Assembly (NCBI RefSeq): GCF_051020765.1
Contig: NC_134934.1
Span: 9,066,001 to 9,130,000, forward strand
DNA: 64,000 nucleotides
Reading direction: 5' to 3'
DNA from: Lasioglossum baleicum
Taxonomy: Eukaryota > Arthropoda > Insecta > Hymenoptera > Halictidae
Positions 13,701 to 25,909 of this stretch are shown here, in pieces. The notes beneath the pieces were generated by a model, which was given only the letters and a program-made list of their open reading frames with translations, ran no database searches and had not been told where the DNA came from. How positions within the stretch are numbered: position 1 is the stretch's first letter; each line of letters starts with the position of its first letter. Position numbers and translations under genes: made by a program.

Positions 13701-16700
13701 CATCAGCATGTGTGACGGAGGATGAACAGTCGGCTGGGCTAATGGATTTCTCCTTGGCCTGCCTCTGCGTTTAGGCACCTTCACCTCGGGCATCCTCGCA
13801 GGCGAGACTTCCTCTATGATCACTACATCCTGGCTAGAATTCGAATTCTCGTTTACTATAATCAGCTCCGGCCGGTGCTCGATGATTTCACAGTCAGAGT
13901 TCATGGGAGAACTGGTGGAGTTCTTATTTAACATATCCTTAAGTTTGTCGGTCATCGAGGTATCCTGGGTTTTCGACGGCCTGACTTGGGTGATACTGAT
14001 CTCCTGACTGATCACGTTCATCTGCTGAAGACTAATCGCGCTAGACTTCGGATCGAACATGAATTGTTTCTGGTTTCTCGACGTAACCGGCTGAATGGTG
14101 ACCTCGGGCAAAATCTGAGTCAATTGTGTTTCCAATTTCGACTTCTTCGGCTCTATCGGGGACACAGTGATGTCCTTGCGTTTAGGGGCTATGTCTATCG
14201 TACTGTCCGACTTCTTCCCTTGCATCTGAACCGGTTCGATCGTCAGTTCTGAACGGTTGCCTTGCAGGATCGTTGGGTGTCCAGTTTTGAGGAACTTCAA
14301 CGCAGACTCCTTGTGAGTCTGCACCTGCTCCTTGTACCTCTGACCGAAACTGTGCTGGTCTGCGTGTTCCTTGGGCCTGTAGCTAGCTTCTCCATGATTA
14401 TCACAGGCGACAATGGTCGGATGTCCAGTCTTGGATAGCTTGATCTTCATTTCTAGTGGCGATTCGGTCTCCCGACGCCTCGGCTGCCTTTCCTTCTTCT
14501 CCGGGTCCACTATAGAAGCGTCGCCTGTCTTCAAGAGCTTAATCTTCATTCCCAAAGCAGAGTCAGCGCCCTTCGGGTGTTCTGCGTCGGAAGAACGCGA
14601 CGCCTTGCTCACATCCTCCACATTTGACACCTCTGGCTGTATAATAGAAGCATCGCCGGTTTTCGATAACTTGATTTTCATCCCGATGGGAGATTCTGTT
14701 CTCTTAGGAGTCTCTGGGACAAGTTTACTGCTTTCTTCTGGTTGTTCCTGTTTTTCCGAGGGTACTATCGACGGATCGCCAAACTTGGAGAGCTTAATCT
14801 TCATCCCGATCGGAGATTCAACTTTCTGCAGAGATTCTTGACAGACCTCGGGCTCGTCGGAACATTCCGGCGCTATTACCGACGTGTCTCCAGACTTGAT
14901 CACTTTAATCTTCATGCTCGAAGAGTCCGATACCTTCACAGCATCTTGCGGTGCGTCTTGCTGTTTGATGTCCTTGCTTTCGTCAGACACTTCTGAGTGA
15001 ACGATGGAAGCGTCTCCGGTCTTCGACAATTTGATCTTCATTCCAAGAGGCGATTCCGTTCGTTTAGGAGCATCTGGAATTTCTAATTTCTGACTCGTAT
15101 CCTCAGGAGCCTCCATTGGAATTATGGACGCGCCACCCTTTGTCTTGGCTAGCTTAATCTTCATTCCAATTGGAGAATCGGTTCTCTTAGGTGCTTCGGG
15201 TGAAGATTCCTGCTTATCCTTCACCTTGCTGTCCCTGCCTTCTTCTGGCACATCGGGAGAGACAATAGAAGCATCACCAGTTCTCGACAATTTTATTTTC
15301 ATCCCGATAGGCGAATCTGTCCGTTTAGGAGAATCGTAAGCCTCTTTCGGTCTCGCCTGTGGTTCTCTGTGGTCTTCCGGAGCATCTTGTCTCTCGGTTG
15401 GTATTATGGAAGCATCTCCACTTTTCGAAAGCTTGATCTTCATTCCGATCGGAGACTCCGTCCTCTTGGGACTTCTCTGGACCATATCCAGCTTGTCCTT
15501 GTGCTTCATCTGTATGTCTTTCGAGTCCTGCTGCACTATGGAAGCATCGCCACTTTTTGACAACTTAATCTTCATCCCGATCGGTGATTCGGTCCTCTTG
15601 GCCTCTTCGAATTTATGTTTCCCTTCCTTGGGATCATCGCTAGGCTCGTGTTTGTCCGACGAGACAATAGAAGCATCACCAGATTTCGATAATTTAATCT
15701 TCATGCCGATAGGCGACAAGGATAATGACCCTTCCGAATACCATTGCCCAACTTCTTCGATGTTCTCGTTGGATATTATAGAAGGATGACCACCTTTCGA
15801 TAGCTTCAGCTTTATCTTTCCTAATTTCTGACCTGGGCTGTCTTCAGGATTCGGCGAATTGGTCGCGGATCTGATCTTCGGGCTTTTCGGTGACCTGGGT
15901 TCCGCGCAGTCAGTAATAGCGGATTTGGCGATCTTTAATATGATTCTCGGAGATCCAACATTCTCAAAGTCATGTTTCTCAGAGTCCTTGCGCGGAGTTT
16001 CCGCCAGCTTCGGCTCCGTTTTCTCGGACAACTTCGGCGACTCCAGCATCTTCTGAAAAGCAATTAATTTAGCATCCTTTTGAATCAGGAGACTATCCTT
16101 CGAAGATGTAGGAGAGACAGCAACTTTTGTTACGTCTGCGGTGGGTATTTCTATTTTCGGCGGTTCCTTCAGTCGTTCCTCCAGGATTGATACTTTCGGG
16201 ATCGTCTCGGACGTTTTTAGAGGCAAGGAGTGCAACGCTGCAGGCATCTTCTTCTCCGTGGGCGCTGCTGTTTGTACCACCATAGTCTCCAACGAAACTG
16301 AATCGAACTTGATCTCTGTCTCGGATAACTTAATCTCTTCCGTTACCAGTTTCTCCTCGTTCGACTCGAACTGTTCCCGCGAAGCATCGAGTTTCACCTG
16401 CTCTGCTAGCTTTTTCTCGCTCTCCAACTTCGCTGCTTCCGAAATGATCTCAGCCTCAGAGATAGAAATCGAATCTGTCGCGATGCTCTGGAGTTCCTCC
16501 ACCAGCTCTGTGTCCTCGCACATGTCCTCATCAGGAACGAAAATCGCTGCCGCGTCTGTCTGCTTGGAAATATCCTCTACAACGCTCTCCACCATTTTCG
16601 GGGAAAGCGTTAACGGAGAATCGATGGCTTGCTCCTCAGACTCCTGAAGGAATTTAACTGCTGATTCAAGCTCAGATATTTCAGAACTGGGCTGCGAGGT

Positions 16701-19700
16701 TTCCAGGCTTTGCGCATTGTTCAATGTTTCAGAGTTATCGTCGTTTGCCAGCAACATGTCCGAAGTTAAATCCAGTTTAGTTTCTTCTAATTCGTCTGCA
16801 GTATCCAACGGGGCCTCTTCGAAGTCCATGTCTAATTCATTCTCCGGCAAATCCGAACCTGCTTCCAATTCCTTTTGCAGACTCTGGACATTTTCTGGGT
16901 CCACGGATTCAGAAATTGTGCTCTCCTTTACCTTCAATAGACTGTCCGTTTCCGAATCTTCAGGCTTATCAACTTCCATTAAATCAGTGTTCCCTGTATT
17001 TTCTTGTAACGCCACAGTGTCCTCCGTTAAACTGTTAATCACATCCGCTATACAAGGTGAGGTTTGTTGCATGTCGGAAGCCTCATTAGATTGTTGTAAT
17101 AATAGGCTCATGTCCACATCCTTCGATAGCGTTTCCTGTTCCTCGAATGATTTATCCGGTTTTATTGTTTTCAACGCAGAATCCTCACCCTCGTGTATTA
17201 GATCCAAGCCCAGCAAACCTTCCAGAGAATCTATATTCTGCGTAGACATCGAATCCTCCATTTCTTTGTTCATGATGTTCTCGGAGCTCTCTGGCAACTT
17301 TTCTGCCAGCTCTTCGATCGCGGTGCCGATCAGCGGCAAGGATACAGATTCTTCCAAAGCTGTTACCATTTCATTCGACGCATCCGCTTCTGTAGTTAAG
17401 ATATTTTTAAAGTCAGTTGCGCTTCTGACATCGTCTAATATGCTCGTAACAATATCCTCTGTGTTATCGTTCTGCTCTTCGGAGAATATTTCTTCCACGG
17501 TGCTAGCAGTTTCTAATATTCCTTTGAAATTATTTTCAGTAGCATCGCTCTTAGAGTCATTACTGTCTGTCTGTTCTCTTTGCTGCAATTCCACGTCTCT
17601 ATTCAGCACTGAATCTTCAGTGTCGTTCAAGTTCATGATATTTTCTGCATCTTTATCTAAGCCATCTTGTTTTTCTATTTTCATTATTTCTTCCTCTGCG
17701 ATAACATCGTTTTTCTCTAAGCTTGACGAGACTTGTTCCTTCTTTTTGTCATCCTCTATCACGATGGTTTTCTCTACCTTTTGCTCAAAGTTGTTTTCAG
17801 ACACTTCTGGTTGGGATTCAACGTCCATATCGTTTATATTTAAATTCATTTCTTCCCCTGTATCTTCGCCTCCTACATTTTCCCCGGGTAATACGGGTTC
17901 TTTATATTCCGATGGCAGCAACAATAATTCCTCTAAACCAGGTGCTCCATCTTTGTCTTTCACAGTATCTTCAGTTTCGTTATTGTCTACATTTGCGTCA
18001 GACTCTACCGATGTTTTTACCTGCCCCGGCTTAAACTCCTCCAGACTTTCTGCCCGAACTTTGTCATTGTATTCCGGCATGACCACTTCAGTTGTTTCGC
18101 ATTCCATTTTCTCTTCCTCTTGTACAGAAACTTTGCAAGAAGATTGTTCTTCATCGTTGATTAATATATTTTCATTTTCCGTCGAAACTTTTACATCCTC
18201 CAATTCCGCACACATTTCGGAAACATTAATCTCATTTCTCTCAACTGTTGTCTCTTCTGAAATTTCATTTTCGATCGTGTTCCGAGCTTCTGTTAGTTCC
18301 TGATTTTCTACTTCTGGAATACATTCCTTAATTGGCAATGATTCTGTATCAGTGGCTTCTACTTTGCAACTATCTACCTGTGGAGAATCAACTTTCATTT
18401 CAGAACTATCTTCCGTACTATCAGTGTCCATAGAAATTTTAATAACTGAAATTGCCTCTAGCTCGAGTGGTAGAGCTTCAGGTTCTTCATTTACTTTCAT
18501 CATTGTTGGTACTTCAATCGCAGTAGTTGTATCAGACTTTTCAATTATGTTTACTTCGTCTTTCAATTCTTCCTCTGCAACTGGTAATTCCTCTGCTACA
18601 TTGGATTCAACAGTCGAAGGTTCCTTCATTTCAATTTCTGATAATATCGGATCCAGATTGCTACCGGCTTCAGTTTGTAGATTTGTATTAATTTCTAAAC
18701 TTTTAGCATTCGCAGCATTGCTAATGATATTTGTAGTTTCTATAGTCAACTCTGTAGTAGCTGGTGACTCCGATTCAGACGAGGGTAGTTCACCAAGCAA
18801 TGGCTTCTCTGCATCCTGTTGCATTTCTTTTGCAGTTTCCATTTGCTTAGTATCACTATCTCCTGTAGTTTGTTTAGTTTCTTCTGTGATTTCTGATTGT
18901 TTGGTATCTACTTCTTCTGTAGTTTCTGATCGCTCATTATCTACTTCTGTTGGAGCTTCCAACTGCTTAGTATCCATTTCTTCTGTAGTTTTTGATTGCT
19001 TAATATCCATTTCTTCTAGAACTTCTGACTGCTTAGTATCCCTTTCTTCTAGAACTTCTGACTGCTTAGTATCCCTTTCTTCTGAAACTTCTGATTGCTT
19101 AGTATCTATTTCTTCCAACAATTCTGACTTTTCAGTATCCATTTCTTCTACTGATTCTGATTGCTTAGTTTCTTCTACTGGTTCGGATTGCTTGGTATCC
19201 ATTACTTCTGCAGATTCTAGTTTCCTTGCATTCATTTCTTCTGAAAATTCTGATTCTTCAGGATCCACTGTTTCTGCATTTTCGGAGCACTTAGTATCCA
19301 CTTGTTTTACAGCTTCTAATTGCTCGGTTTCTATTTCTTTTGCAGTTTCTGGTTGCTTACTGTCCATATTTTCTACAGTTTCTAATTGCTCAGTGGTCAT
19401 TTCTTCCACAGACTCGGATTCTTTAGTATCCATTACTTTTGCAAATTCTGACTGTTCGGTATCCGTTTCTCTTGCAGTTTCGAAGCGTTTAGTGTCCTCT
19501 TTTTCTGCAGTTTCAAATTGCACAATCTCTGCGCTATCCATTTTTTCTACAGCTTCAGATTGTTTAAAATCCATTTCTACCAGAGTTTCTGACTTTGCAG
19601 TATCCACTTCTTCTGTAGCTTCTGATTGCATAGTATCTATTTTTTCTGTAGTTTCTGACCGCTTGGTATCCACTTCTTCTGGAGCTTTAGACTGCTCAAT

Positions 19701-21464
19701 ATCTACTTTTTCTACAATTTCTGACTGCCTGGTATCCGCTTCTTCTGGATTTTCTGATTGTTTGGTGTCCACTTCTTCCGCAGTTTCTGACTGCATTGTA
19801 TCAATTTGTTCTGCAATCTCTGATTGCTTAGTGTCCATCTCTTTTGCACTTTCTTCTGTAGTTTCTAACTGCTTAGTATCTATTTCTTCTGCGGTTTTGA
19901 ACTGCTTCGTGTCCATTTCTTTCGCAGTTTCCAATTGTTCGGTGTTTATTTCTTCCATAACTTCTAATTTATCTGTATCTACGTCCTCTGCAGCCTCCAA
20001 TTTTTCAATAGCCGTTTCTTCTTTATTTTCCAATTTTTCTACGTCCATTTCCCCTTCTTCTTCTGGCGCTTGTACATCAGTCTCGCTTTCTTTTTCTTCC
20101 ACATTATCTTTACTATGCAGAACGTCAGAAGAGTTACTCTCAGTAGAATCTACTATGTTTTCCGATTCAATTTGCGCAGATTCTACTTTTTCAGTGATCC
20201 CAATGTTCGAAGTATTCGTGTCACCTTTGTCTTCTTGACTAGCTTCGTTTTTGTCTAGTCTACATTCTTCGATTTCATGCTCTTCTTTTTCGTCTACATC
20301 CATCGGTTCTTCGCTTTTTGGATTTTCTTTTAATACTTCCGCTTCGGGTTCTTCCACCATTGAAGTACTTGGATTGTGCTCAGATTGTGCACTCTCTTCT
20401 ACTTCCATTTTAGCATATTCTTCTGTGATTTTTTCTTTTGTTTCTGCATTACTCTCCTTCCTTTCTTCCGATACTTGCTCTTCCATCTTATCCATTTCCA
20501 CAGCGTCTACTGTTACATCTTCAGTCTTACTTTCTGAAACAACATTTTCAGGGTTATCTACTGTAGCTTCTATATGAATTTCTATCTTTTCGGAAATATT
20601 AGACTCTTTCTCTGCGGCGGTGCAAGTAGGTGCTTCCACATCCGCAGCATCGTTACTTATACTTTCAACAGGAGTATCTTTGTTTGTAGATATCTCGTTT
20701 AAAATTTTACTAGATATTTCAGCAACATTGTTCGCTGCATCTTGGGATTCGCCTGTTTCCTTCTTCTCTTCGTCGGACATTAAAATATTCTTACTAACTA
20801 ACTCCGCATCATCCAGTTTCGTATCCTGGGAATCATCGGAACTGTAAGCCTCGCCGATAAGTTGTAGACTGCCGCAAATACTGCTCTCGCTTTGTACAGT
20901 TCTATTTACATTCTCCTTGCTAGGTATAGTCTGTAAAGTACATTTATGTTTAAATCGACCGATATTCTCAATATCATTAAAGCAAATAGCAATTACAGAG
21001 CCTATAGATACATTATGTTCATGATTGTCTTTAACATTGTTACTTTCTTGTCGATTCTCTAATTCCATATCCATCGTTTCGGTACTTTCACCTTTCACCG
21101 GTCCAACAGCTTTGTGGCTGTCTAACATTGATTTTGTAGCATCGCTGCCTTCGCATGTGTCCTTCTGCTCCGCAACAGGCTTGGTTTCAGCTGTGCTCTG
21201 TCCTCCGTCGGTCTTGGAATCTGTGATAATCTGAGATAGAGCAGCTATTTCGCTTTCTAATGTAGAATCGCTGACCGTTTCCGACTGTACGCCGATGATA
21301 TCATGGATATCCATGATGCTTAGTGTTTCGGTGTCGTAGGTTTCGCAGTCGCTGTCAATACAGTAGGGAGCATATCGGTCGGGCGAATCGTCCTTAGCTT
21401 CTGTTTTTCCTTCCTGTGTCTTATCTTTGGAGCCAAACAGGCCCATCTTAGCACTCTCGGACAT
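7729..21464 (-). CDS. e(y)3: PHF10/SAYP, PBAP chromatin-remodelling subunit, giant form
   Basis: Nine coding exons on the minus strand: 21464-13553, 13332-12643, 11869-11540, 11286-10776, 10698-10517, 10176-10029, 9593-9387, 8197-8082, 7844-7729; they sum to 3404 codons (3403 residues). The conserved C-terminal part identifies it. A SAY domain (about 2890-3010) contains GPFTVDKIAEYEWPLD and QYLGVKSFKRKYPDL. It is followed by a Ser/Asp-rich linker and paired PHD fingers from about 3160 (CKMCLKVL, then CDMCDRGYHIYCVGLRR). A further Cys/His-rich PHD-like unit closes the protein (YCPHCSRC, CSACDKYLHLGC, CDFC). Drosophila SAYP and mammalian PHF10 are subunits of the PBAP/PBAF SWI/SNF complex. The N-terminal 2640 residues, in one 7.9-kb exon, are acidic and repetitive, with an AT-hook-like KRRGRPRRNP near residue 2565. 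Mammalian PHF10 is only about 500 residues. Exons 5-9 are separated by introns rich in MITEs. Confidence 0.93.
8512..8928. mobile_element. TTAA-type MITE (CCCTTTGCACTCGG family), SAYP intron 7
   Basis: Begins after TTAA (8508-8511) with CCCTTAGCACTCGG and ends with the complementary CCGAGTTCAAAGGG followed by a degraded TTGA. Shares its end and the adjacent GGTGCCTCAGAG with the copy at 54389-54627. No coding sequence. Confidence 0.7.
9699..10011. mobile_element. TTAA-type MITE (GGGGGTAGAC family), SAYP intron 6
   Basis: TTAA at 9695-9698 then GGGGGTAGAC; the far end is degraded (TCAA at 10012-10015). Inner arms pair through GAGGTGTAATTTGCATTATT and its complement. It fills about 70 percent of the 435-nt intron between SAYP exons 6 and 7. 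Confidence 0.7.
10370..10493. mobile_element. hAT-like MITE (TAGACTGCGGAT family), SAYP intron 5
   Basis: A 124-bp element with ends CAGACTGCGGATTTTCATGC and, in reverse complement, TAGACTGCGGATTTAAAACG. Flanking 8-mers are only partly alike, as expected for an old insertion. It lies in the 340-nt intron between exons 5 and 6. Confidence 0.7.
14250..15810 (-). repeat. Tandem protein repeat SPIGMKIKLSKSGDASI within SAYP exon 1
   Basis: About 11 clear and 2 degenerate copies of a 33-50-residue unit. Each opens with SPIGMKIKLSKTGDASIV or a variant and continues into a variable acidic linker that usually ends PKRTE or PKRTD. They cover roughly residues 1885-2405. The core is basic/hydrophobic and strongly conserved; the linkers are not. 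Terminal copies decay (LGKIKLKLSKGGHPSII at the start, LKFLKTGHPTIL at the end), a pattern typical of growth by unequal exchange. Confidence 0.9.
18850..20030 (-). repeat. Acidic tandem protein repeat (EEMDTKQSE type) within SAYP exon 1
   Basis: Around 30 copies of a 12-14-residue unit with consensus like EEVDTKQSETAEEMDTKQ occupy about residues 478-871. They are rich in Glu, Asp, Thr, Ser and Lys and are likely disordered or weakly helical. Two nearly identical neighbouring units, SEVLEERDTKQ and its copy, near 19010-19090, point to recent tandem duplication. Confidence 0.9.
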
Positions 21465-23025
21465 TGTATTGATATTTTGCGTAGGTTACATCAAACCTAT
21501 GGTCGCGGTTTCGCTTTTTCTTTGGTGTTTCTACAAGTGTATCGAATCCAATCACACAAACGCCAAACCTATTACTCTCGAGCATTTGAACCGTGTACCT
21601 CCTCCGCTGCCATTGTATCATTGTCTCCTACAGTCTACAGTGTTCCCATATCGCGTATTTAGTGTTCAACCTTCATTTGTTTTCACTTGAACTCGCATAC
21701 ATAACCAAAAGTTCCCTTGGAATCGCAGCCTTGTATCGATCTTTACGAAGCCAGCCCGCAAATATCGTCTCATGGAAGCTCTCGCCTCGCAACACCTCGC
21801 AACAAATGTTGTTCGTGTTCAGCCTAACCTACAGCCTTGCTGATCTCCAATTGTTTTGAAAATACATTTTGTCAGAATCGTCATTTCGCAAAACGACGCT
21901 CAGGCATCCAATACTCAGATACCTTTTGCTTCTCTTTCCACACTTTCCACCTACGCATGTATACTGATGTATACTCTTTATGGAAACATGTATGTGTACA
22001 GTCACCAGATTGTCCCCACTCTATCATTATCTTCCCCTTCCTCCGCCAGTCATGTGACGCATCTCATCTCTGTCCATCTCTGTTGATCTCTGTCATGCAC
22101 GAGTACGAGAGTACTGGAAAGTACGAGCAAGTACGAGTGAGTACGAGTTACAACGTCACGTAACCTAAGTATAAAGTAAAAGTACTCCATGAAGTAAGAC
22201 TCCATGTACTCTTACTTCATGACGTAATCTTAGATCACAGCTTCAGATAACATGCCTTGTTCCCAAGATTACATCGTCTACCAGACGCCAGACACTATAC
22301 CAGACTACCAGATGACGGATGTGGGAAAAGTGCTATATATCTAGCAATATATAGTAATAGTCTGTTGAGAAGTCGCAATACATATGTAAATACCACGAAG
22401 CTAAAGTGTACCTAAATAGAGAGGAAAGAGGAATCGTCGCCGTATCTCATAATCTCATTCTGTATAAATATTTATGAAAACTGTATATAACTGTAATATA
22501 TATTTTATTACTCGTTCATTTTTACTTTACTCTCATTATTTTAAATATGGCTAACTCATTTTGTCAATTATAATTTGTAAAAAGTTAAATTTTAACGTCG
22601 ATGTTGATATATAATATGAAATTTGTATTTATTTCCTCACAGAGCAAGACGATACTCCGGGCGGCACCTTTGATGTCGGTAGCTCTGGTTCAGTCTGGTT
22701 GTATAGGCACGCGGGAAATTTAAATCAACTTCGCGGCAATAACTTTCACGTCTATTTATTTGAATTGTACAAGATTGAAAAGTTTATATATTTTAATTTT
22801 ATATTTCAATATTATTTGACTATTTTCAGATTGCCAAATAATGCATTATTAAATTTTTTCCGGCAGGTAAAATATGAATTTATGTTCTATAGCAGCAGAT
22901 GCTCGTAACCAGTAATTGATTAATCAACTCGAGCCATTCGCGTGTACAAATTTTATTTACATACAGCATTCGGACAATACTTTTCAACAGTAATAAATAT
23001 CTAAACGTTATCTTTCAATGAAAAA
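21465..23025. other. Intergenic region upstream of SAYP and downstream of ESF1
   Basis: No supported gene. The part next to 21465 should hold the SAYP promoter and 5' leader. A GTACGAG tandem run (22099-22149) is followed by a short hairpin whose arms are CATGAAGTAAGA at 22188-22199 and its complement at 22210-22221. The remainder is AT-rich and gives no recognisable open reading frame. Confidence 0.5.
22099..22149. repeat. GTACGAG tandem repeat
   Basis: Five spaced GAGTACGA/AAGTACGAG-like units in about 50 bases, imperfect, with one unit reading GAGTACTGG. Confidence 0.7.
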
Positions 23026-25909
23026 TCATTTGATTGGTCGTGCAATATTCTTCGCATTTCTCTTGACGGTTTTAATTAATACTTGCAAGTCTGTATTATG
23101 CTTCGTCTTCTGATGTTTGCTTTCGCTTTCCTGAAAGATTAAGAAAAGCTTGCAATTAGATAAGCATAAATACATAGCGTTGTGTGAAATTTCTACTTAC
23201 ATCTATGGGATCGTTATCTGCTCTCCTTTTCAGTTTCTCTTTAATTAACGCCTCGGTACCCTTGGTTTTCCTGTAATGCGGATCCGCTGGGTCGATATTA
23301 TAATGATGCGATGTGAACAGTGCATTGAACCTCGGATCCTGTACGTTTACTTCGAAATTATCTTCTTGCATCGGCTGTCCGTTTCTCTTTTTACTAAGCC
23401 GTTTTTGTTTCGATTTTGTCATCGTGGCAAGTTCTTCGATCTTCTTCATATTGAAATGCCGTTTATCGTCATTCCGATCTTCGTCCATTAGAAGAAGTTC
23501 CAATTCGGCTTTACGTTTCTCTTCGTTGTCATCGTCTTCGAACGCGTCATCATTTTTCATTGGCTTTTTCTTTCCACGAAACTGTTTATTCGTAATTTCT
23601 TCATCACTTTCACTAGCATCCAAATCAGACTCTTCAGAATTCGTATCTTTGCGTTTCTTTCGCTCTTCTAGTTTAGTTTTCTTTTTCGCTTTACGTTTCT
23701 CCAAGTATTGCTCAAATGGTGTCAGATTTTCATCCTTCTTCATCTTCTCCTGTACCAACTTTTCAGCCCTTTTCTTCGTTCCTAGACCCCAGGAAAATTC
23801 TAATTCAACCTCTTTCTTTTGCTTTTCTTCCTCCTTCTCTTCGATCTCTTTTAATAGAGCTTTATATTTTTCAACCGAATCAGCATTTGTTTCCAGATCG
23901 GAGTCCCCTTTAGCTTCTTGTGATTTTTCTTTCTTTTCTGCATCTTCTGGGATGAAGAAGAAATGTAATTCAAAAGTATTATAAATGTAAAGCTATGTCC
24001 AAAACATTCTTTTTTTTGTGGACTTATAGCTTGAAATAAGAAAAGGACGTAGAATTAATACCTGCTTCGTCGTCGCTCGAGTCGGTAGCTAAATAAGCAT
24101 GCAAATCTCTCTCATTGATGTCGTCCAACTTTCCAGAATTCAGTTTCTGTGCGATCTCCATCCTTTCCGGATTTGTCTCGTCCCACGTCAGCTGCACGTT
24201 AACTTGCTGCAGAGCTGTAGTAGTGAACTGTCTCGGTTGATATTTGGAAAGCTCTGGCACCTCATCGCAAACCTCTTTAGGAGTCTTAAAGCAGGCATCT
24301 AAGGTCATATACAATGAATACATTTAACATACTTTCAGACTAAACAATGTACCTGATCAAACTCTGTGTCATCCGGTATAAATCTCAGGTCCAGCTTCGT
24401 TGCAGTAGATTCATATTCCGTTCCGTCGCACTCTGTGTAAATTTTATTCGCTGTTTCAGCCGAATCAAAGACAACAACAGCATAGTAATACTTTAATCTA
24501 TGTAACTGATACTGCCTCAATTTTTCCATTTGGTACGTTGACCCCTCTTCATCCTAAAATGTTACAAACTCGTGAGTACTTTTTGTATAAATTCTATTCA
24601 GATTTTCTCCTAACTTCAATAAATAAGTCATACCTCGTTTTCATTATCTAAGTCTTCTTTGTTGCTCATTTCTATCAATTCTTTAGGACCCGTGATTTCC
24701 TCTTCCTTCATTCGTTGCAAGCCAAACTCTGATGGATAAATCTGAAATTATTTTGCTATAAAAACTGATAGATATCAGAGGTGTGCGAGAACCCGAAAAT
24801 CGAAACTTCTCGTACTTCGAAGTCTTTGAAACTTTAGACAGTAACAAGGTTCTCGTACACTTCTAATAGATATACTTACTTTCTCATTTCTTAAATGTTT
24901 GTTACACTTACCGTAACTGAACGAATGATACCACCGCTTGGTAAAAATGAGTTAAACAAAACTATTAAATCTACAGCACGTATTCTATCCCAATCCATAT
25001 TGCACACTGCCAATCTATGTGTGATTTCATCTGTTGTACCAGCTTCCTTATCCAATTCACCCCAGTTATGGTCAATTTCTTCTTCATCTAAGTGCAATAT
25101 ACAGTATTAGCTTTCAAATAGAACCATTCATTTAGTTATTAAAAATACTGGTCATGTATAACAATCATATTACCTGAAACCTCCTCGTTATCGTCGTCGT
25201 CATCGTCTGAAGAACTGTCTGTCATTAAAACTCCTTCACCCCTAGCATAATTTACGCTTAAATCTCTTAATTTTTCTTTAATTTTGTCCGGGAGTTTGTT
25301 AGATTCATTTCCCCTTTTAGTATACAATTGTTTCTTACTCTCCTTCAGATCTGTTTGTAATGTATCCACATCCGACGCACTGCCTGCATCAGATTCTGAT
25401 TCGGATTCGTTCTCAGACTCTGTATGTTCCTCAGAATCTTCTGTATGTGCTTGTGGTTTAATCCTAAGCAATTCCCCGTTGCTTGAAAAATCATTATCCG
25501 ACGAATCGCTATGTTCATCCTCATCTTTATCATCCAAATTATTCTTTACATAATCCAGATCTTTCGACTTGTTTAGATTTTTCTTTTTCTTAGACTTCTC
25601 TTGCTTCGTTTTCTGTTTACTTTTCAGAGCGACAGTTTTCTTTTCTTCTTCTTTATCTTCAGCAACTACCTCTTCCTCCTCTTCTTCGCTGCTGGATAAG
25701 TCATAATACTTTTTCAGATTCTCCGATGATGTTTGACTTACGGGTCTGCCTCTTTTGTCGACGGTATACTGAACGGTGAACCGTTTGTCTTTAAACATAC
25801 CTTGGAATCTTTTATCTATTTTCACTTTGCGCTCTGCCTTCGGGATCCTTTTAAACTTCGGATCCTTCGCAATGTGTGCGAACCGTGCATCGCTCACTAG
25901 TGCATCCAT
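23026..25909 (-). CDS. ESF1: ESF1-like nucleolar pre-rRNA processing protein
   Basis: Seven exons on the minus strand: 25909-25174, 25087-24912, 24741-24634, 24553-24353, 24284-24062, 23946-23201, 23130-23026, giving 764 residues. ESF1 is a nucleolar factor needed for 18S rRNA maturation in the small-subunit processome. Family hallmarks are the N-terminal DARFAHIAKDPKFKRIPK, the HNWGELDKE linker leading into the central conserved domain (LAVCNMDWDRIRAVDLIVL), the block RQYQLHRLKYYYAVVVFDS, the acidic and Lys-rich low-complexity stretches, and near the C-terminus DDFEVNVQDPRFNALFTSHHYNID-type sequence. The start is the first ATG before the conserved DARF block. The exon 5 acceptor was placed at CTTTAAG before 24284, because the TTAG 14 bases upstream would break the frame. 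Intron 2 holds a small inverted-repeat element. Confidence 0.94.
24778..24864. mobile_element. Small inverted-repeat element in ESF1 intron 2
   Basis: Ends AGAGGTGTGCGAGAACC and, in reverse complement, AGAAGTGTACGAGAACC, 87 bp in all, with TTCGAAG motifs inside. It makes up half of the 170-nt intron. Confidence 0.6.

Noticed and set aside
16717..18303. Plus-strand open reading frame of 528 codons
   Set aside because: Antisense to the SAYP acidic region; low-complexity Ser-rich translation with no recognisable domain.
18352..20238. Plus-strand open reading frame of 628 codons
   Set aside because: It is the exact complement of the acidic repeat of SAYP. The Ser/Val/Ile repeats are a by-product of Glu/Asp/Thr codons, and no splice or homology signal supports it.
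22699..22908. Plus-strand frame of 69 codons between SAYP and ESF1
   Set aside because: AT-driven, Phe/Tyr/Asn-rich and without any family signal; treated as noncoding.
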